Shown: in pieces, positions 45,788 through 53,910 of the stretch
How the letters are laid out: every line of letters begins with the position of its first letter
How positions within the stretch are numbered: position 1 is the first letter of the stretch
DNA from: Micromonospora sp. NBC_01813
Lineage (GTDB): Bacteria > Actinomycetota > Actinomycetes > Mycobacteriales > Micromonosporaceae
Length of the DNA stretch: 64,000 nt
NCBI RefSeq assembly: GCF_035917335.1
Contig: NZ_CP109067.1
Location: 3,037,001 to 3,101,000, forward strand
Direction: 5' to 3'
Program-made: the position numbers and the translations under genes
Notes under the pieces: model-generated
Database searches by the model: none
Seen by the model: only the letters and a program-made list of their open reading frames with translations
What the model was told of the DNA's origin: nothing

Positions 45788-45912
45788 ATGGTCCACTCCC
45801 GCCGCCGCGGCAGGTGCCGCAGATGTAGCGCTCCTCATCGGTCACTACCGCAAGGGTAGTTCGCGCGCGCCCGCAGCGGCAGTCCTCGAATCGGGATCCG
45901 GGACGAACAGGC

Positions 45913-46269
45913 TCAACTGACCTGCTTTTCCCGCTTCTCCTTGATCTTGGCGGCCTTGCCGCGGAGGTCCCGCAGGTAGTAGAGCTTGGCGCGTCGCACG
46001 TCACCACGGGTCACCATCTCGATCCGGTCGATGGCCGGGCTGTTGACCGGGTAGGTCCGCTCGACCCCGACACCGAAGCTGACCTTGCGGACGGTGAAAG
46101 TCTCCCGCAGGCCGGCGCCCTGCCGGCGGATCACCACGCCCTGGAAGATCTGGACCCGGGAACGGTTACCTTCGATAACTCGGGCGTGCACCTTGAGCGT
46201 GTCGCCGGCGCGGAAGTCCGGAAGATCGGTCCGCTGCGACTGGGCGTCTAGAGCGTCCAGCGTGTTCAT
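45913..46269 (-). CDS. rplS: 50S ribosomal protein L19
   Basis: 118 residues, ATG at 46269. [60 protein letters not shown] and [21 protein letters not shown] are typical of L19, which sits at the 30S-50S interface. The ribosome binding site AAGGA (46281-46277) is inside a predicted hairpin (see next entry). Confidence 0.98.
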   Translation of the reverse strand: MNTLDALDAQSQRTDLPDFRAGDTLKVHARVIEGNRSRVQIFQGVVIRRQGAGLRETFTVRKVSFGVGVERTYPVNSPAIDRIEMVTRGDVRRAKLYYLRDLRGKAAKIKEKREKQVS

Positions 46270-46277
46270 CGCTGCAT

Positions 46278-46314
46278 CCTTGGGCTACTCAAGGCGCACC
46301 GAGTCCCGGTGCGC
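46278..46314 (-). promoter_or_regulatory. Two adjacent hairpins before rplS, one masking the ribosome binding site
   Basis: On the minus strand an 8-bp stem GCGCACCG-N5-CGGTGCGC (46314-46294) is followed at once by CCTTG-AGTAGCC-CAAGG (46294-46278). The second stem contains the AAGG of the ribosome site, seven bases before the ATG. Such pairing of the Shine-Dalgarno sequence suggests translational control of L19, or a trmD terminator that doubles as leader. Inference from base pairing only. Confidence 0.45.
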
Positions 46315-46411
46315 GGATGGATGATTCTGATCCCCGGGCGGGAGGCGTCGACACCGACCCGCCGGTTGGATCCTCGCAGCCGGGCACGCGCGCCTGGCTG
46401 CGGCAACCTCA

Positions 46412-47290
46412 CTACTCTGCCATATCAGCGGCCGAGACTTGAAATCCGGCCGCCAGCAACAGTGCAATGTCTTTTTTGTCGAGTTTTTCGGGAGCCAGCT
46501 TCGCGATCAGATCCGGTCGGCGGGTCACGGTACGCCGCAGCCCCTGATCACGGCGCCAGCGGGCGATCCGCCCATGGTCACCAGAGCGCAGGACCTCCGG
46601 CACCTCGTGCCCGCGCCACTGCGGCGGCTTGGTGTACATCGGCGCCTCCAGCAGTCCGTCCGCGTACGACTCCTCGTCCAGCGAACCGGCGTTGCCGAGA
46701 ACCCCCGGGATCAACCGGGTCACCGCCTCCAGGATGACCAGGACGGCGACCTCACCGCCAAAGATCACGAAGTCGCCGAGCGACACCTCGGTCACCGGCA
46801 TCCGGGTCGACGCGTGATCGATCACCCGCTGATCGATCCCCTCGTACCGACCACAGGCGAAGATCAACCTGGGCTCGGCCGCGAGGCGCTGCGCCATCGC
46901 CTGGTCGAACCGCTCACCGACCGGGGTCGGCACCACCAACCGGGCCGGCGGTCGCCCCGGCGCGGTCAGCTCGTCGAGCGCCGCACCCCACGGCTCCGGG
47001 CGCATCACCATCCCCGCACCGCCGCCGTACGGCGTGTCGTCCACCGTACGGTGGACATCGTGCGTCCAGTTCCGTAGGTCGTGCACCGCGATGTCCAGCA
47101 GGCCCGCCCGACGGGCCCGCCCGACCAACGACAGCTCCAGCGGCGTCAGGTAGTCCGGAAAGATCGTGACGACATCCACGTGCAGACCCGCGGAGTCGGC
47201 CTGATCACCGGGCCGGCCGAGAGACTCACCGGGCCGACCAGGAGAGTCACCGGGCCGGTCGAGAGAGTCCGACCCCACCGGGTTGCTCAC
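46412..47290 (-). CDS. trmD: tRNA (guanine37-N1)-methyltransferase
   Basis: 292 residues with the GTG at 47290 (GTGA overlap with rimM). TrmD makes m1G37, preventing frameshifts. The knot and SAM-binding parts are clear: [49 protein letters not shown] and [13 protein letters not shown]. The first 35 residues ([16 protein letters not shown] repeats) are absent in other TrmD proteins; a GTG at 47179 would give the normal 255 residues, but it lacks a ribosome site. Confidence 0.95.
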   Translation of the reverse strand: MSNPVGSDSLDRPGDSPGRPGESLGRPGDQADSAGLHVDVVTIFPDYLTPLELSLVGRARRAGLLDIAVHDLRNWTHDVHRTVDDTPYGGGAGMVMRPEPWGAALDELTAPGRPPARLVVPTPVGERFDQAMAQRLAAEPRLIFACGRYEGIDQRVIDHASTRMPVTEVSLGDFVIFGGEVAVLVILEAVTRLIPGVLGNAGSLDEESYADGLLEAPMYTKPPQWRGHEVPEVLRSGDHGRIARWRRDQGLRRTVTRRPDLIAKLAPEKLDKKDIALLLAAGFQVSAADMAE

Positions 47291-47856
47291 AGGTCGAACA
47301 GGCCGGCTGGTGCGTCGACCACCACCCGGCCACCCGGCAGATCGACCTCAGGGACGATCGCGCGGACGAACGGCACCAGCACGCTCTGGCCCCCCGGCCG
47401 ACGCAGCACCAGCAAATCCGAGGCCGGAGCGTGCTCGACCCGGGTCACCTCGCCGAGAACCTCACCGGCCGGCGAGACCGCGGTCAGCCCGACCAACTGC
47501 TGGTCCCGGTACTCGTCGGGGTCCTCCGGATCGGCCACCTCGCTGCTCTCCACACAGAGCAGCACGTCGCGGAAGGCCTCAGCGACGTTGCGGTCGGTGA
47601 TGCCGGCGAAGTGGATCAACGGGCGGCCCTGATGCCAGCGGAGCGACTCGACGGTCAGCCGCTGCGGGATTCGCACCTGGACCGCCCCGGGCAGCGGCTC
47701 GTCCGGCACCTCGCGGCCGGCCGGCGCCGCCGCCGGATCGGTGATCAACACCGATCCGACGGCGAACCGAAGCTCCGGCTCGTCGGTCCGGACCTCGACA
47801 GTGACCTCGCCGTGGATACCGTGCGGTCGGCCGATCCGGCCGACGATCAACAGCAT
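47287..47856 (-). CDS. rimM: 16S rRNA processing protein RimM
   Basis: 189 residues, ATG at 47856 overlapping the khpA stop by one base (TGATG). [26 protein letters not shown] is the RimM N-domain; the C-terminal PRC barrel includes [25 protein letters not shown]. It binds S19 and helps 30S head assembly. Always between khpA and trmD in this group. Confidence 0.96.
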   Translation of the reverse strand: MLLIVGRIGRPHGIHGEVTVEVRTDEPELRFAVGSVLITDPAAAPAGREVPDEPLPGAVQVRIPQRLTVESLRWHQGRPLIHFAGITDRNVAEAFRDVLLCVESSEVADPEDPDEYRDQQLVGLTAVSPAGEVLGEVTRVEHAPASDLLVLRRPGGQSVLVPFVRAIVPEVDLPGGRVVVDAPAGLFDL

Positions 47857-48089
47857 CAGTACGAGTCGACGATGTCGACCCGCACGCCGCGGCCACCGAT
47901 CGAGCCGATGACCTGGCGCAACGCCTTGGCGGTACGCCCGCCCCGACCGATGACCGTACCCAGGTCCTCCGGGTTCACCCGGACCTCCAGGCGCTTGCCG
48001 CGGCGCGAATCGACCAGCCGGACACGCACGTCGTCGGGGTGGGTGACGATCCCCTTGACCAGGTGCTCCAGCGCGGGCCGGAGAACCAT
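47856..48089 (-). CDS. khpA: KH-domain RNA-binding protein KhpA
   Basis: 77 residues with the ATG at 48089, which gives the family start VLRPALEHLVKGIVTHPDDVRV and leaves a single base after the rpsP stop. A longer open frame starting at 48116 would overlap rpsP. The KH motif is EDLGTVIGRGGRTAKALRQVI (GRGG loop). In firmicutes KhpA with KhpB affects cell-size genes; here it is part of the rpsP-rimM-trmD set. Confidence 0.94.
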   Translation of the reverse strand: MVLRPALEHLVKGIVTHPDDVRVRLVDSRRGKRLEVRVNPEDLGTVIGRGGRTAKALRQVIGSIGGRGVRVDIVDSY

Positions 48090-48090
48090 G

Positions 48091-48606
48091 TCAGGCCTGC
48101 TCGGTGGAGCCTGCACCGGCTGACTCCTCGGTCGCGGCCGGTGCCTCGGCGGCCGGCGCCTCGGCAGCGGGGGCCTCGGCGACCGGCTCGGCCTTCGCCT
48201 CGGCCTTCGCGTCCGCCTTGGGCTCGGCCTTCTTCTTGGCCGGCTTGGCCGGGGCGTCGGCGATACCGGCCGAGGCCTTCGCCTCCGCCTCGTACACGGC
48301 CGTGCGGTCGGCCCGCTCCGGTGCCATCAGCAGCGGCGGCGGCGCGGGCAGGCCCTTGAACTTCTGCCAGTCGCCGGTCTTCTCCAGCAGACGCTGGACG
48401 GCCTCGCTCGGCTGGGCGCCGACCGAGAGCCAGTACTGGACGCGGTCCGAGGTCACCTCGATGACCGACGGGTGCTCCTTCGGGTGGTAGATCCCGACGA
48501 ACTCGATCGCCCGGCCGTCGCGCTTGGTACGCGAGTCGGCGACGACGATGCGGTACTGCGGGTTGCGGATCTTGCCCATCCGCAGAAGCCGGATCTTTAC
48601 GGCCAC
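48091..48606 (-). CDS. rpsP: 30S ribosomal protein S16 with long Ala/Glu/Lys tail
   Basis: 171 residues from the GTG at 48606 (AGGAG about eleven bases upstream). [25 protein letters not shown] and GIYHPKEHP are the S16 core (first 80 residues). The tail from about residue 100 is nearly all Ala, Lys, Glu and Pro with a repeated AAEAP unit, much longer than the E. coli protein (82 residues). First gene of the rpsP-khpA-rimM-trmD operon. Confidence 0.97.
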   Translation of the reverse strand: MAVKIRLLRMGKIRNPQYRIVVADSRTKRDGRAIEFVGIYHPKEHPSVIEVTSDRVQYWLSVGAQPSEAVQRLLEKTGDWQKFKGLPAPPPLLMAPERADRTAVYEAEAKASAGIADAPAKPAKKKAEPKADAKAEAKAEPVAEAPAAEAPAAEAPAATEESAGAGSTEQA

Positions 48607-48630
48607 GGTTTGTTCGCTCCTGTTGCGATC

Positions 48631-48663
48631 TTCACCGGCCCCCTGGGGCGGTGCGCGGGTGAA
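48631..48663 (-). repeat. Hairpin in the rpsP leader
   Basis: TTCACC (48631-48636) pairs with GGTGAA (48658-48663), with an inner CCCC/GGGG pair. It ends about 25 bases before the rpsP start codon and just upstream of AGGAG. Possibly a leader structure; weak evidence. Confidence 0.3.
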
Positions 48664-48826
48664 CGCCGACCGGCACAGTGGGGTTGGGCCAGAGGCAGCT
48701 CGGGTGGACTGGTTGACGTGCCCGGGTAGAGGGCGCCGGACACGCACCGGATACCAACATGTCATTGTGCCAGACGGACGGCGTACCGCCACACCCGGTG
48801 GCCCCGGCGGGTCACCGCGCCCGTCT

Positions 48827-48850
48827 GCCGGCGGTCAGTCGACCGCCGGC
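48827..48850 (-). terminator. Hairpin spanning the stop codon of the DUF402 gene
   Basis: GCCGGCGGTC-AGTC-GACCGCCGGC is a perfect 10-bp stem with a 4-base loop. It contains the stop codon of the DUF402 gene (48837-48835) and probably ends its transcript ahead of rpsP. Confidence 0.6.
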
Positions 48851-49485
48851 GGCCGGTCCCAGCCGGTCGGCAATTCGGCCGGAAGCGCCCAGCCAGGGTC
48901 AGGCCGGAAGCCGCACCAGGTGCCGTCGAACGGGAACTCTCCCGCTTCGGCGATCTTGATCACCCGCCGGCCCTCGGCCCGGACCGCCGCCTCGTCGCGC
49001 ACCCAGTAGTGATCGGGAAAGGCCAGCCGCTCGACGAACTCCTCCTCGTCCTTCCAGGTCCAGCTGCGGTCCGGGCGTACCACGACGTCCAGGTCCTGAT
49101 CGACCACGTCGACGCCGGCGAGTTCGCCGTCGGCCCAGCGCACCCCGGGCTCCTCGAGGTTGACGTACCAGTTGAGGAACCGCCCGCTGTCGTCGCGGAA
49201 CCACCAGACCGAGTGGGCCGCGCCAGCGGGCAGGAACTTCAGCACCGGCGGGCCGAGCCAGAAGCCGTGCTTGCTCCGGTACGACCGGGTGATCCACTCG
49301 GTGAACGGCATGGCTCGCATGCCGCGGCCGTCATCGGCGACCTCGTTGACCACCGGACTTCCCCGGTCGACCCAGACCAGCAGGCCACGCTCGTCGTCGG
49401 CGACCACGCGGGCGGGACGGACCCAACCGAGCCGGCCGCGCCGCACGTTCCGGTGCATGATCAACTGCCCAGGCTGGAACCGCAT
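48835..49485 (-). CDS. DUF402 protein
   Basis: 216 residues, ATG at 49485. The C-terminal two thirds hold the DUF402 barrel: SVWWFRDDSGRFLNWYVNLEEPGVRW, GVDVVDQDLDVVVRPDRSWTWKDEEEF and the basic/acidic AGEFPFDGTW end. The family includes FomD and Ntdp, phosphohydrolases acting on nucleotides. Conserved acidic residues in VDQDLDVVV and KDEEEF are present. It lies between rpsP and proS, same strand. Confidence 0.85.
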   Translation of the reverse strand: MRFQPGQLIMHRNVRRGRLGWVRPARVVADDERGLLVWVDRGSPVVNEVADDGRGMRAMPFTEWITRSYRSKHGFWLGPPVLKFLPAGAAHSVWWFRDDSGRFLNWYVNLEEPGVRWADGELAGVDVVDQDLDVVVRPDRSWTWKDEEEFVERLAFPDHYWVRDEAAVRAEGRRVIKIAEAGEFPFDGTWCGFRPDPGWALPAELPTGWDRPPAVD

Positions 49486-49613
49486 GTCTCATCCCCCTCG
49501 CTCACCAAGCCCAACGACGATGGCGGCCACCAGCGGCGCACGCCGACTCCGTCTGGGACCGGGTGGCCCGGCCCGCAGCGATCCGGGAGCCGGCGCGACC
49601 GGCCGGGTGGCGC

Positions 49614-51020
49614 TCAGTACGACCGGGCCAACACCGCCACCAGATCGGGCTCGTCGTCGCCGTCGGGCACCGAGCCGTCGGGGCGCACCAGGCAGCGCAC
49701 GGTGACACCGCGCCCGTTCGCCTCGGCCTCGCCGGCCGGCCCGACCTCGGACCAGGGCACCCGGGCCCAGCCGGTGGCCGCCGCGGCGATCGCGTCGGCC
49801 AGGTTGCCCACCTCGACGGTGTGCGACTCGCGCAACGCCAGCGCCTCGTCGTGCAGAGCCTGCTGGTCGGCTTCGAGCGCGTCGCGGACCGCGCCGACCA
49901 CGTCGGCGACCGGCACCGGGGTCTTCGACCCGTCGGTACGCCGGACCAGCACCGCGTTGCCGACGGCCAGATCGCGCGGGCCGACTTCGATGCGTACCGG
50001 GTAGCCCTTGAGCTCGGCGTCGACGGCCCGGCGGCCGAACGGGGTGTCCACCCGGTCGTCCAGGCCGACCCGCAGCCCGGCGTCGCGCAGCGCGTCGCGC
50101 AGCTTGGTGGCCGCCTCGGCGACACCGTCACCGGCCTTGACGATCATCACGTACGCCTGGATCGGTGCCAGCCGGGGCGGCACCCGCAACCCGTTGTCGT
50201 CGCCGTGCACCATGATCAGTCCGCCGAGCATCCGGGTGGAGACACCCCAGGAGGTGGTCCAGGCGTGCTGCACGGTGCGCTCGGCGGAGGTGTAGGTGAT
50301 GTCGAAGGCTCGGGCGAAGTTCTGGCCAAGCTCGTGCGAGGTGCCCAACTGCAGCGCCTTGCCGTCGCCCATCATCCCTTCCAGGGTGTACGTGCTGGTC
50401 GCCCCGGCGAAGCGTTCCCGGGCGGTCTTGCGCCCGACCAGCACCGGGATCCCGAGCACGTTGACCATGAAGTCCTCGTACACCTCGTGCAGGATGCGCC
50501 GGGCGTACGCGCGGGCGTCGGCGAAGTCGGCGTGCGCGGTGTGCCCCTCCTGCCAGAGGAACTCGCTGGTCCGCAGGAACACCCGGGGGCGCAACTCCCA
50601 GCGCACCACGTTGGCCCACTGGTTGAGCAACAGTGGCAGGTCCCGGTAGGAGTCGACCCACTTGGCCATGAACTCGCCGATCACCGTCTCACTGGTCGGC
50701 CGGACCACCACCGGCTCGGCGAGCTGCTTGCCGCCGCCGTGGGTGACCACCGCGAGCTCCGGCGAGAAGCCCTCGACGTGCTCGGCCTCCCGGCGCAGGT
50801 AGCTCTCCGGGATGAACAGCGGAAAGTACGCGTTCTCGGCGCCGGCAGCCTTGATCCGGGTGTCCATCTCGGACTGCATCCGCTCCCAGATGGCGTAGCC
50901 GGCCGGGCGGATCACCATGGTGCCGCGCACCGGTCCGTTGTCGGCCAGCTGCGCCTTGGCGATCAGATCCTGGTACCAGCGGGGAAAGTCCTCCGCACGA
51001 GGTGTGAGCACGCGGGCCAT
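49614..51020 (-). CDS. proS: Prolyl-tRNA synthetase, archaeal/eukaryotic-type
   Basis: 468 residues from the ATG at 51020. Class II motifs: motif 2 around WELRPRVFLRTSEFLWQEGHTAH; motif 3 in GGLIMVHGDDNGLRVPP. It lacks the bacterial insertion (editing) domain, and ends with the C-terminal Tyr (VLARSY) found in the archaeal/eukaryotic form. The zinc cysteines of the archaeal C-terminal domain are not all present (only one Cys in the last 33 residues). Such short ProRS occur in several bacteria; whether the genome has a second, bacterial-type one is not visible. Confidence 0.93.
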   Translation of the reverse strand: MARVLTPRAEDFPRWYQDLIAKAQLADNGPVRGTMVIRPAGYAIWERMQSEMDTRIKAAGAENAYFPLFIPESYLRREAEHVEGFSPELAVVTHGGGKQLAEPVVVRPTSETVIGEFMAKWVDSYRDLPLLLNQWANVVRWELRPRVFLRTSEFLWQEGHTAHADFADARAYARRILHEVYEDFMVNVLGIPVLVGRKTARERFAGATSTYTLEGMMGDGKALQLGTSHELGQNFARAFDITYTSAERTVQHAWTTSWGVSTRMLGGLIMVHGDDNGLRVPPRLAPIQAYVMIVKAGDGVAEAATKLRDALRDAGLRVGLDDRVDTPFGRRAVDAELKGYPVRIEVGPRDLAVGNAVLVRRTDGSKTPVPVADVVGAVRDALEADQQALHDEALALRESHTVEVGNLADAIAAAATGWARVPWSEVGPAGEAEANGRGVTVRCLVRPDGSVPDGDDEPDLVAVLARSY

Positions 51021-51114
51021 GACCGGACATCCTATGCGGCGACGGTGGCGGCCGTGCGCCGCACCCGCCGACAACGGCCGAGCGCGGTGCCCGCCCGCGA
51101 ACAGCACGGGGGGC

Positions 51115-52212
51115 TCAGCGCAGTACCCGCCCACGCAGGATGATCCGCTGCGGCGCGCGGACCACCCGCAGGTCGGTCCGGGGGTCGGCCGGGTAGGCGA
51201 CCAGGTCGGCGAGCCCGCCTTCGACCAGGCCGGGGAAGCCGAGCCAGTCCCGGGCCGCCCAGGAGGCCGCGGCGAGCACCGCGTCGGCCGACATGCCTGC
51301 CTGGGTGTGCAGGGTGAGCATCTCGTCGGCGGCCCGGCCATGGTCGATCCCACCACCGGCGTCGGTACCGACGAAGATCGGCACGCCGGCGTCGTACGCG
51401 GCGCGGACCACCTCGGGGAAGCCGTCGCGCAGGGCGAGCATGTGCTCGGCGTACCGGGGGAACTTCTCCCGGGCCCGGTCGGCGATCCCACCGAACGTGG
51501 CGATGTTGATCATCGTCGGGATCAGCGCGGTCCGGTGCCGGGCCATCTCGTCGATCAGGTCGAGGCTCAGCCCGGTGCCGTGCTCGACCGAGTCCACGCC
51601 GGCCCGGACCAGGATCTCGACCGCCGCCTCGTCGAAGGTGTGCGCGGCGACCCGGGCCCCGGCGCGGTGCGCGGCCGCGATCGCCTCGGTCATCGCGTCG
51701 GCGTCCCAGGCCGGGGCGAGGTCGCCGGTGGAGCGTTCGATCCAGTCGCCGACCATCTTGACCCAGCCGTTGCCCGCCTTGGCCTGCTCGGTGACCGCGT
51801 CGGCAAGCCGCTCGGCCGGCACCTCGACGCCGATGTCGCGCAGGTAGCGCCGGGGCGGCGCGACGTGACGACCGGCCCGGGCCAGCCGGGGCAGCTCCGG
51901 CTCGTCGTCGAGCTGTGGATACGGGTACGGCGACCCGGCGTCGCGCAGCGCCAGCACTCCGGCGTCGCGGTCGGCGTAGGCCAACTGGCGGGCATCGTCG
52001 AGGGAGCCGATCGGCGCCCCGCCCCGGGCGATGCCGATGTGGCAGTGCGCGTCGACCAGCCCGGGCAGGATGAACCCGCCGTCGACCACGGTGGTCGCGC
52101 CCGGTACCGGGGTCAACGTGACCCGGTCACCGACCAGCCACAGGTCGCGGGTCTGGTCGTCGGGCAGCACGACGCCACGTACGTGCAGCGGGGCAGGCAC
52201 CGGCACGGTCAC
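51115..52212 (-). CDS. Amidohydrolase (imidazolonepropionase-like)
   Basis: 365 residues from a GTG at 52212. Metal-dependent hydrolase fold: GGFILPGLVDAHCHIG (HxH), Lys in GWVKMVGDW, His in RVAAHTFDEAAVEI and DSVEHGTG, Asp in VGTDAGGG. The C-terminal beta sandwich VEGGLADLVAYPADP closes the barrel. The substrate is unknown. It is downstream of ffh with an 8-bp gap, so likely co-transcribed. Confidence 0.88.
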   Translation of the reverse strand: MTVPVPAPLHVRGVVLPDDQTRDLWLVGDRVTLTPVPGATTVVDGGFILPGLVDAHCHIGIARGGAPIGSLDDARQLAYADRDAGVLALRDAGSPYPYPQLDDEPELPRLARAGRHVAPPRRYLRDIGVEVPAERLADAVTEQAKAGNGWVKMVGDWIERSTGDLAPAWDADAMTEAIAAAHRAGARVAAHTFDEAAVEILVRAGVDSVEHGTGLSLDLIDEMARHRTALIPTMINIATFGGIADRAREKFPRYAEHMLALRDGFPEVVRAAYDAGVPIFVGTDAGGGIDHGRAADEMLTLHTQAGMSADAVLAAASWAARDWLGFPGLVEGGLADLVAYPADPRTDLRVVRAPQRIILRGRVLR

Positions 52213-52220
52213 GACCGTAC

Positions 52221-53774
52221 TCAGTCCTTTTCCCGCTTGTTCAGCTTGTTGAAGTCGATCTTCGGAAGCTTGAAGCCGGGCGGCAGACCGCCGCCGCCAC
52301 CACCGAGCGCGTTCGGGTCGAGGCCCGGCGGCAGCTGCGGCATCCCGCCGGGGAAGCCGGCCGGCATCCCACCGGCGCGGGGCCGGGCACCGCCACGGTT
52401 GCCGCCCTTGGTGCCCTTGCGCTTGTTCTTCGGCGACTTGGTCGCCTTGCGCCGCCCGCCGGGCAGGCCCATCATGCCGCCCATCTGCTTCATCATCTTC
52501 TGCGCCTCGGTGAAGCGGTTGAGCAGCTGGTTGACGTCCATCACGGTGACGCCCGAGCCGTTGGCGATCCGGGCCCGCCGGGAACCGTTGATGATCTTGG
52601 GGTTGGTCCGCTCCCCCGGCGTCATCGACCGGATGATTGCGGTGACCTTGTCGAAGTGCTTGTCGTCGACCTCGGCCAGCTGGTCCTTCATCTGCCCCAT
52701 GCCGGGCATCATCGCCAGCACGTTGGCGATCGGACCCATCCGGCGGACCGCGATGAGCTGGTCGAGGAAGTCCTCCAGGGTGAACTGCTCGCCGCCCATC
52801 AGCTTGGCGGTCATCTTCTCCTTCTGATCGGCGTCGAAGGCCTGCTCGGCCTGCTCGATCAGAGTGAGAACGTCGCCCATGCCGAGGATCCGGCTGGCCA
52901 TCCGGTCCGGGTGGAAGACGTCGAAGTCGCTGAGCTTCTCGCCGGTGGAGGCGAACAGGATCGGCTCGCCGGTGACCTGCCGGACCGACAGCGCCGCGCC
53001 ACCACGGGCGTCGCCGTCGAGCTTGGACAGCACCACGCCGGTGATGCCGACGCCGTCACGGAAGGCCTCGGCGGTGCGCACCGCGTCCTGCCCGACCATG
53101 GCGTCGATGACGAAGATGATCTCGTCGGGGTCGACCGCGTCGCGGATCGCCGCCGCCTGGGCCATCATCTCGGCGTCGATGCCGAGCCGACCGGCGGTGT
53201 CGACGATGACGATGTCGCGGGCCGACCGACGGGCGTGCTCGATCGACGCCTTCGCGACCGCGACCGGGTCACCGACGCCGTTGCCCGGCTCCGGGGCGTA
53301 GACCTCGACACCGGCCCGGCCACCGAGCACCTGCAACTGGCCCACCGCGTTGGGCCGCTGCAGGTCGGCGGCGACCAGCAGCGGCTGGTGCCCCTGGGAC
53401 TTCAGCCAACTGGACAGCTTGCCGGCGAGCGTCGTCTTACCGGAACCCTGCAGACCGGCCAGCATGATCACCGTCGGCGGCTGCTTGGCGAACCGCAACC
53501 GGCGCTGTTCGCCACCGAGGACCGCGACCAGCTCCTCGTGCACGATCTTGATGACCTGCTGGGCCGGGTTGAGCGCCTGGGACACCTCGGAGCCGAGCGC
53601 CCGTTCCTTGATCCGGGCGATGAAGGACTTGACGACCGGCAGCGCGACGTCCGCCTCCAGCAACGCCAGCCGGATCTCCCGGGCCGTGGCGTCGATGTCG
53701 GCGTCGGTGAGCCGGCCCTTGCCGCGGAGCTTGCCGAAGATCCCGGACAGCCGATCACTCAAAGTGTCAAACAC
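52221..53774 (-). CDS. ffh: Signal recognition particle protein Ffh
   Basis: 517 residues from the GTG at 53774 (AGGATG upstream). The N/G domain has P-loop AGLQGSGKTTLAGKL, DTAGRLGID and TKLDGDARGGAALS; the methionine-rich M domain follows from about residue 325 (GGEQFTLEDFLDQL, MMPGMGQMKDQL, GSGVTVMDVNQLLNRF) and binds 4.5S RNA and signal sequences. The tail is glycine/methionine/proline-rich with basic stretches. Partner FtsY is in this window. Confidence 0.97.
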   Translation of the reverse strand: MFDTLSDRLSGIFGKLRGKGRLTDADIDATAREIRLALLEADVALPVVKSFIARIKERALGSEVSQALNPAQQVIKIVHEELVAVLGGEQRRLRFAKQPPTVIMLAGLQGSGKTTLAGKLSSWLKSQGHQPLLVAADLQRPNAVGQLQVLGGRAGVEVYAPEPGNGVGDPVAVAKASIEHARRSARDIVIVDTAGRLGIDAEMMAQAAAIRDAVDPDEIIFVIDAMVGQDAVRTAEAFRDGVGITGVVLSKLDGDARGGAALSVRQVTGEPILFASTGEKLSDFDVFHPDRMASRILGMGDVLTLIEQAEQAFDADQKEKMTAKLMGGEQFTLEDFLDQLIAVRRMGPIANVLAMMPGMGQMKDQLAEVDDKHFDKVTAIIRSMTPGERTNPKIINGSRRARIANGSGVTVMDVNQLLNRFTEAQKMMKQMGGMMGLPGGRRKATKSPKNKRKGTKGGNRGGARPRAGGMPAGFPGGMPQLPPGLDPNALGGGGGGLPPGFKLPKIDFNKLNKREKD

Positions 53775-53910
53775 GACGCAACATCCTGTATGTCGATCCG
53801 GCAGGGCCACTCGCAGCGGCATCGGGCAATGGCGCACCCCGACCTCGCAAGCCTAACCGTCGACCCCAACGCCCGCTCCCGCCGCTCCGCCGCCGTGCCA
53901 TGGCGCAGGG

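Noticed and set aside
45714-45845. 43-codon minus-strand frame with YICGTC (a CxxC) after rplS
   Set aside because: It starts in a hairpin and runs through the terminator-like stem; no ribosome site; CxxC alone is not enough.
48119-48200. Short tandem repeat near the end of rpsP
   Set aside because: It encodes the AAEAP tail of S16, common in high-GC actinobacteria.
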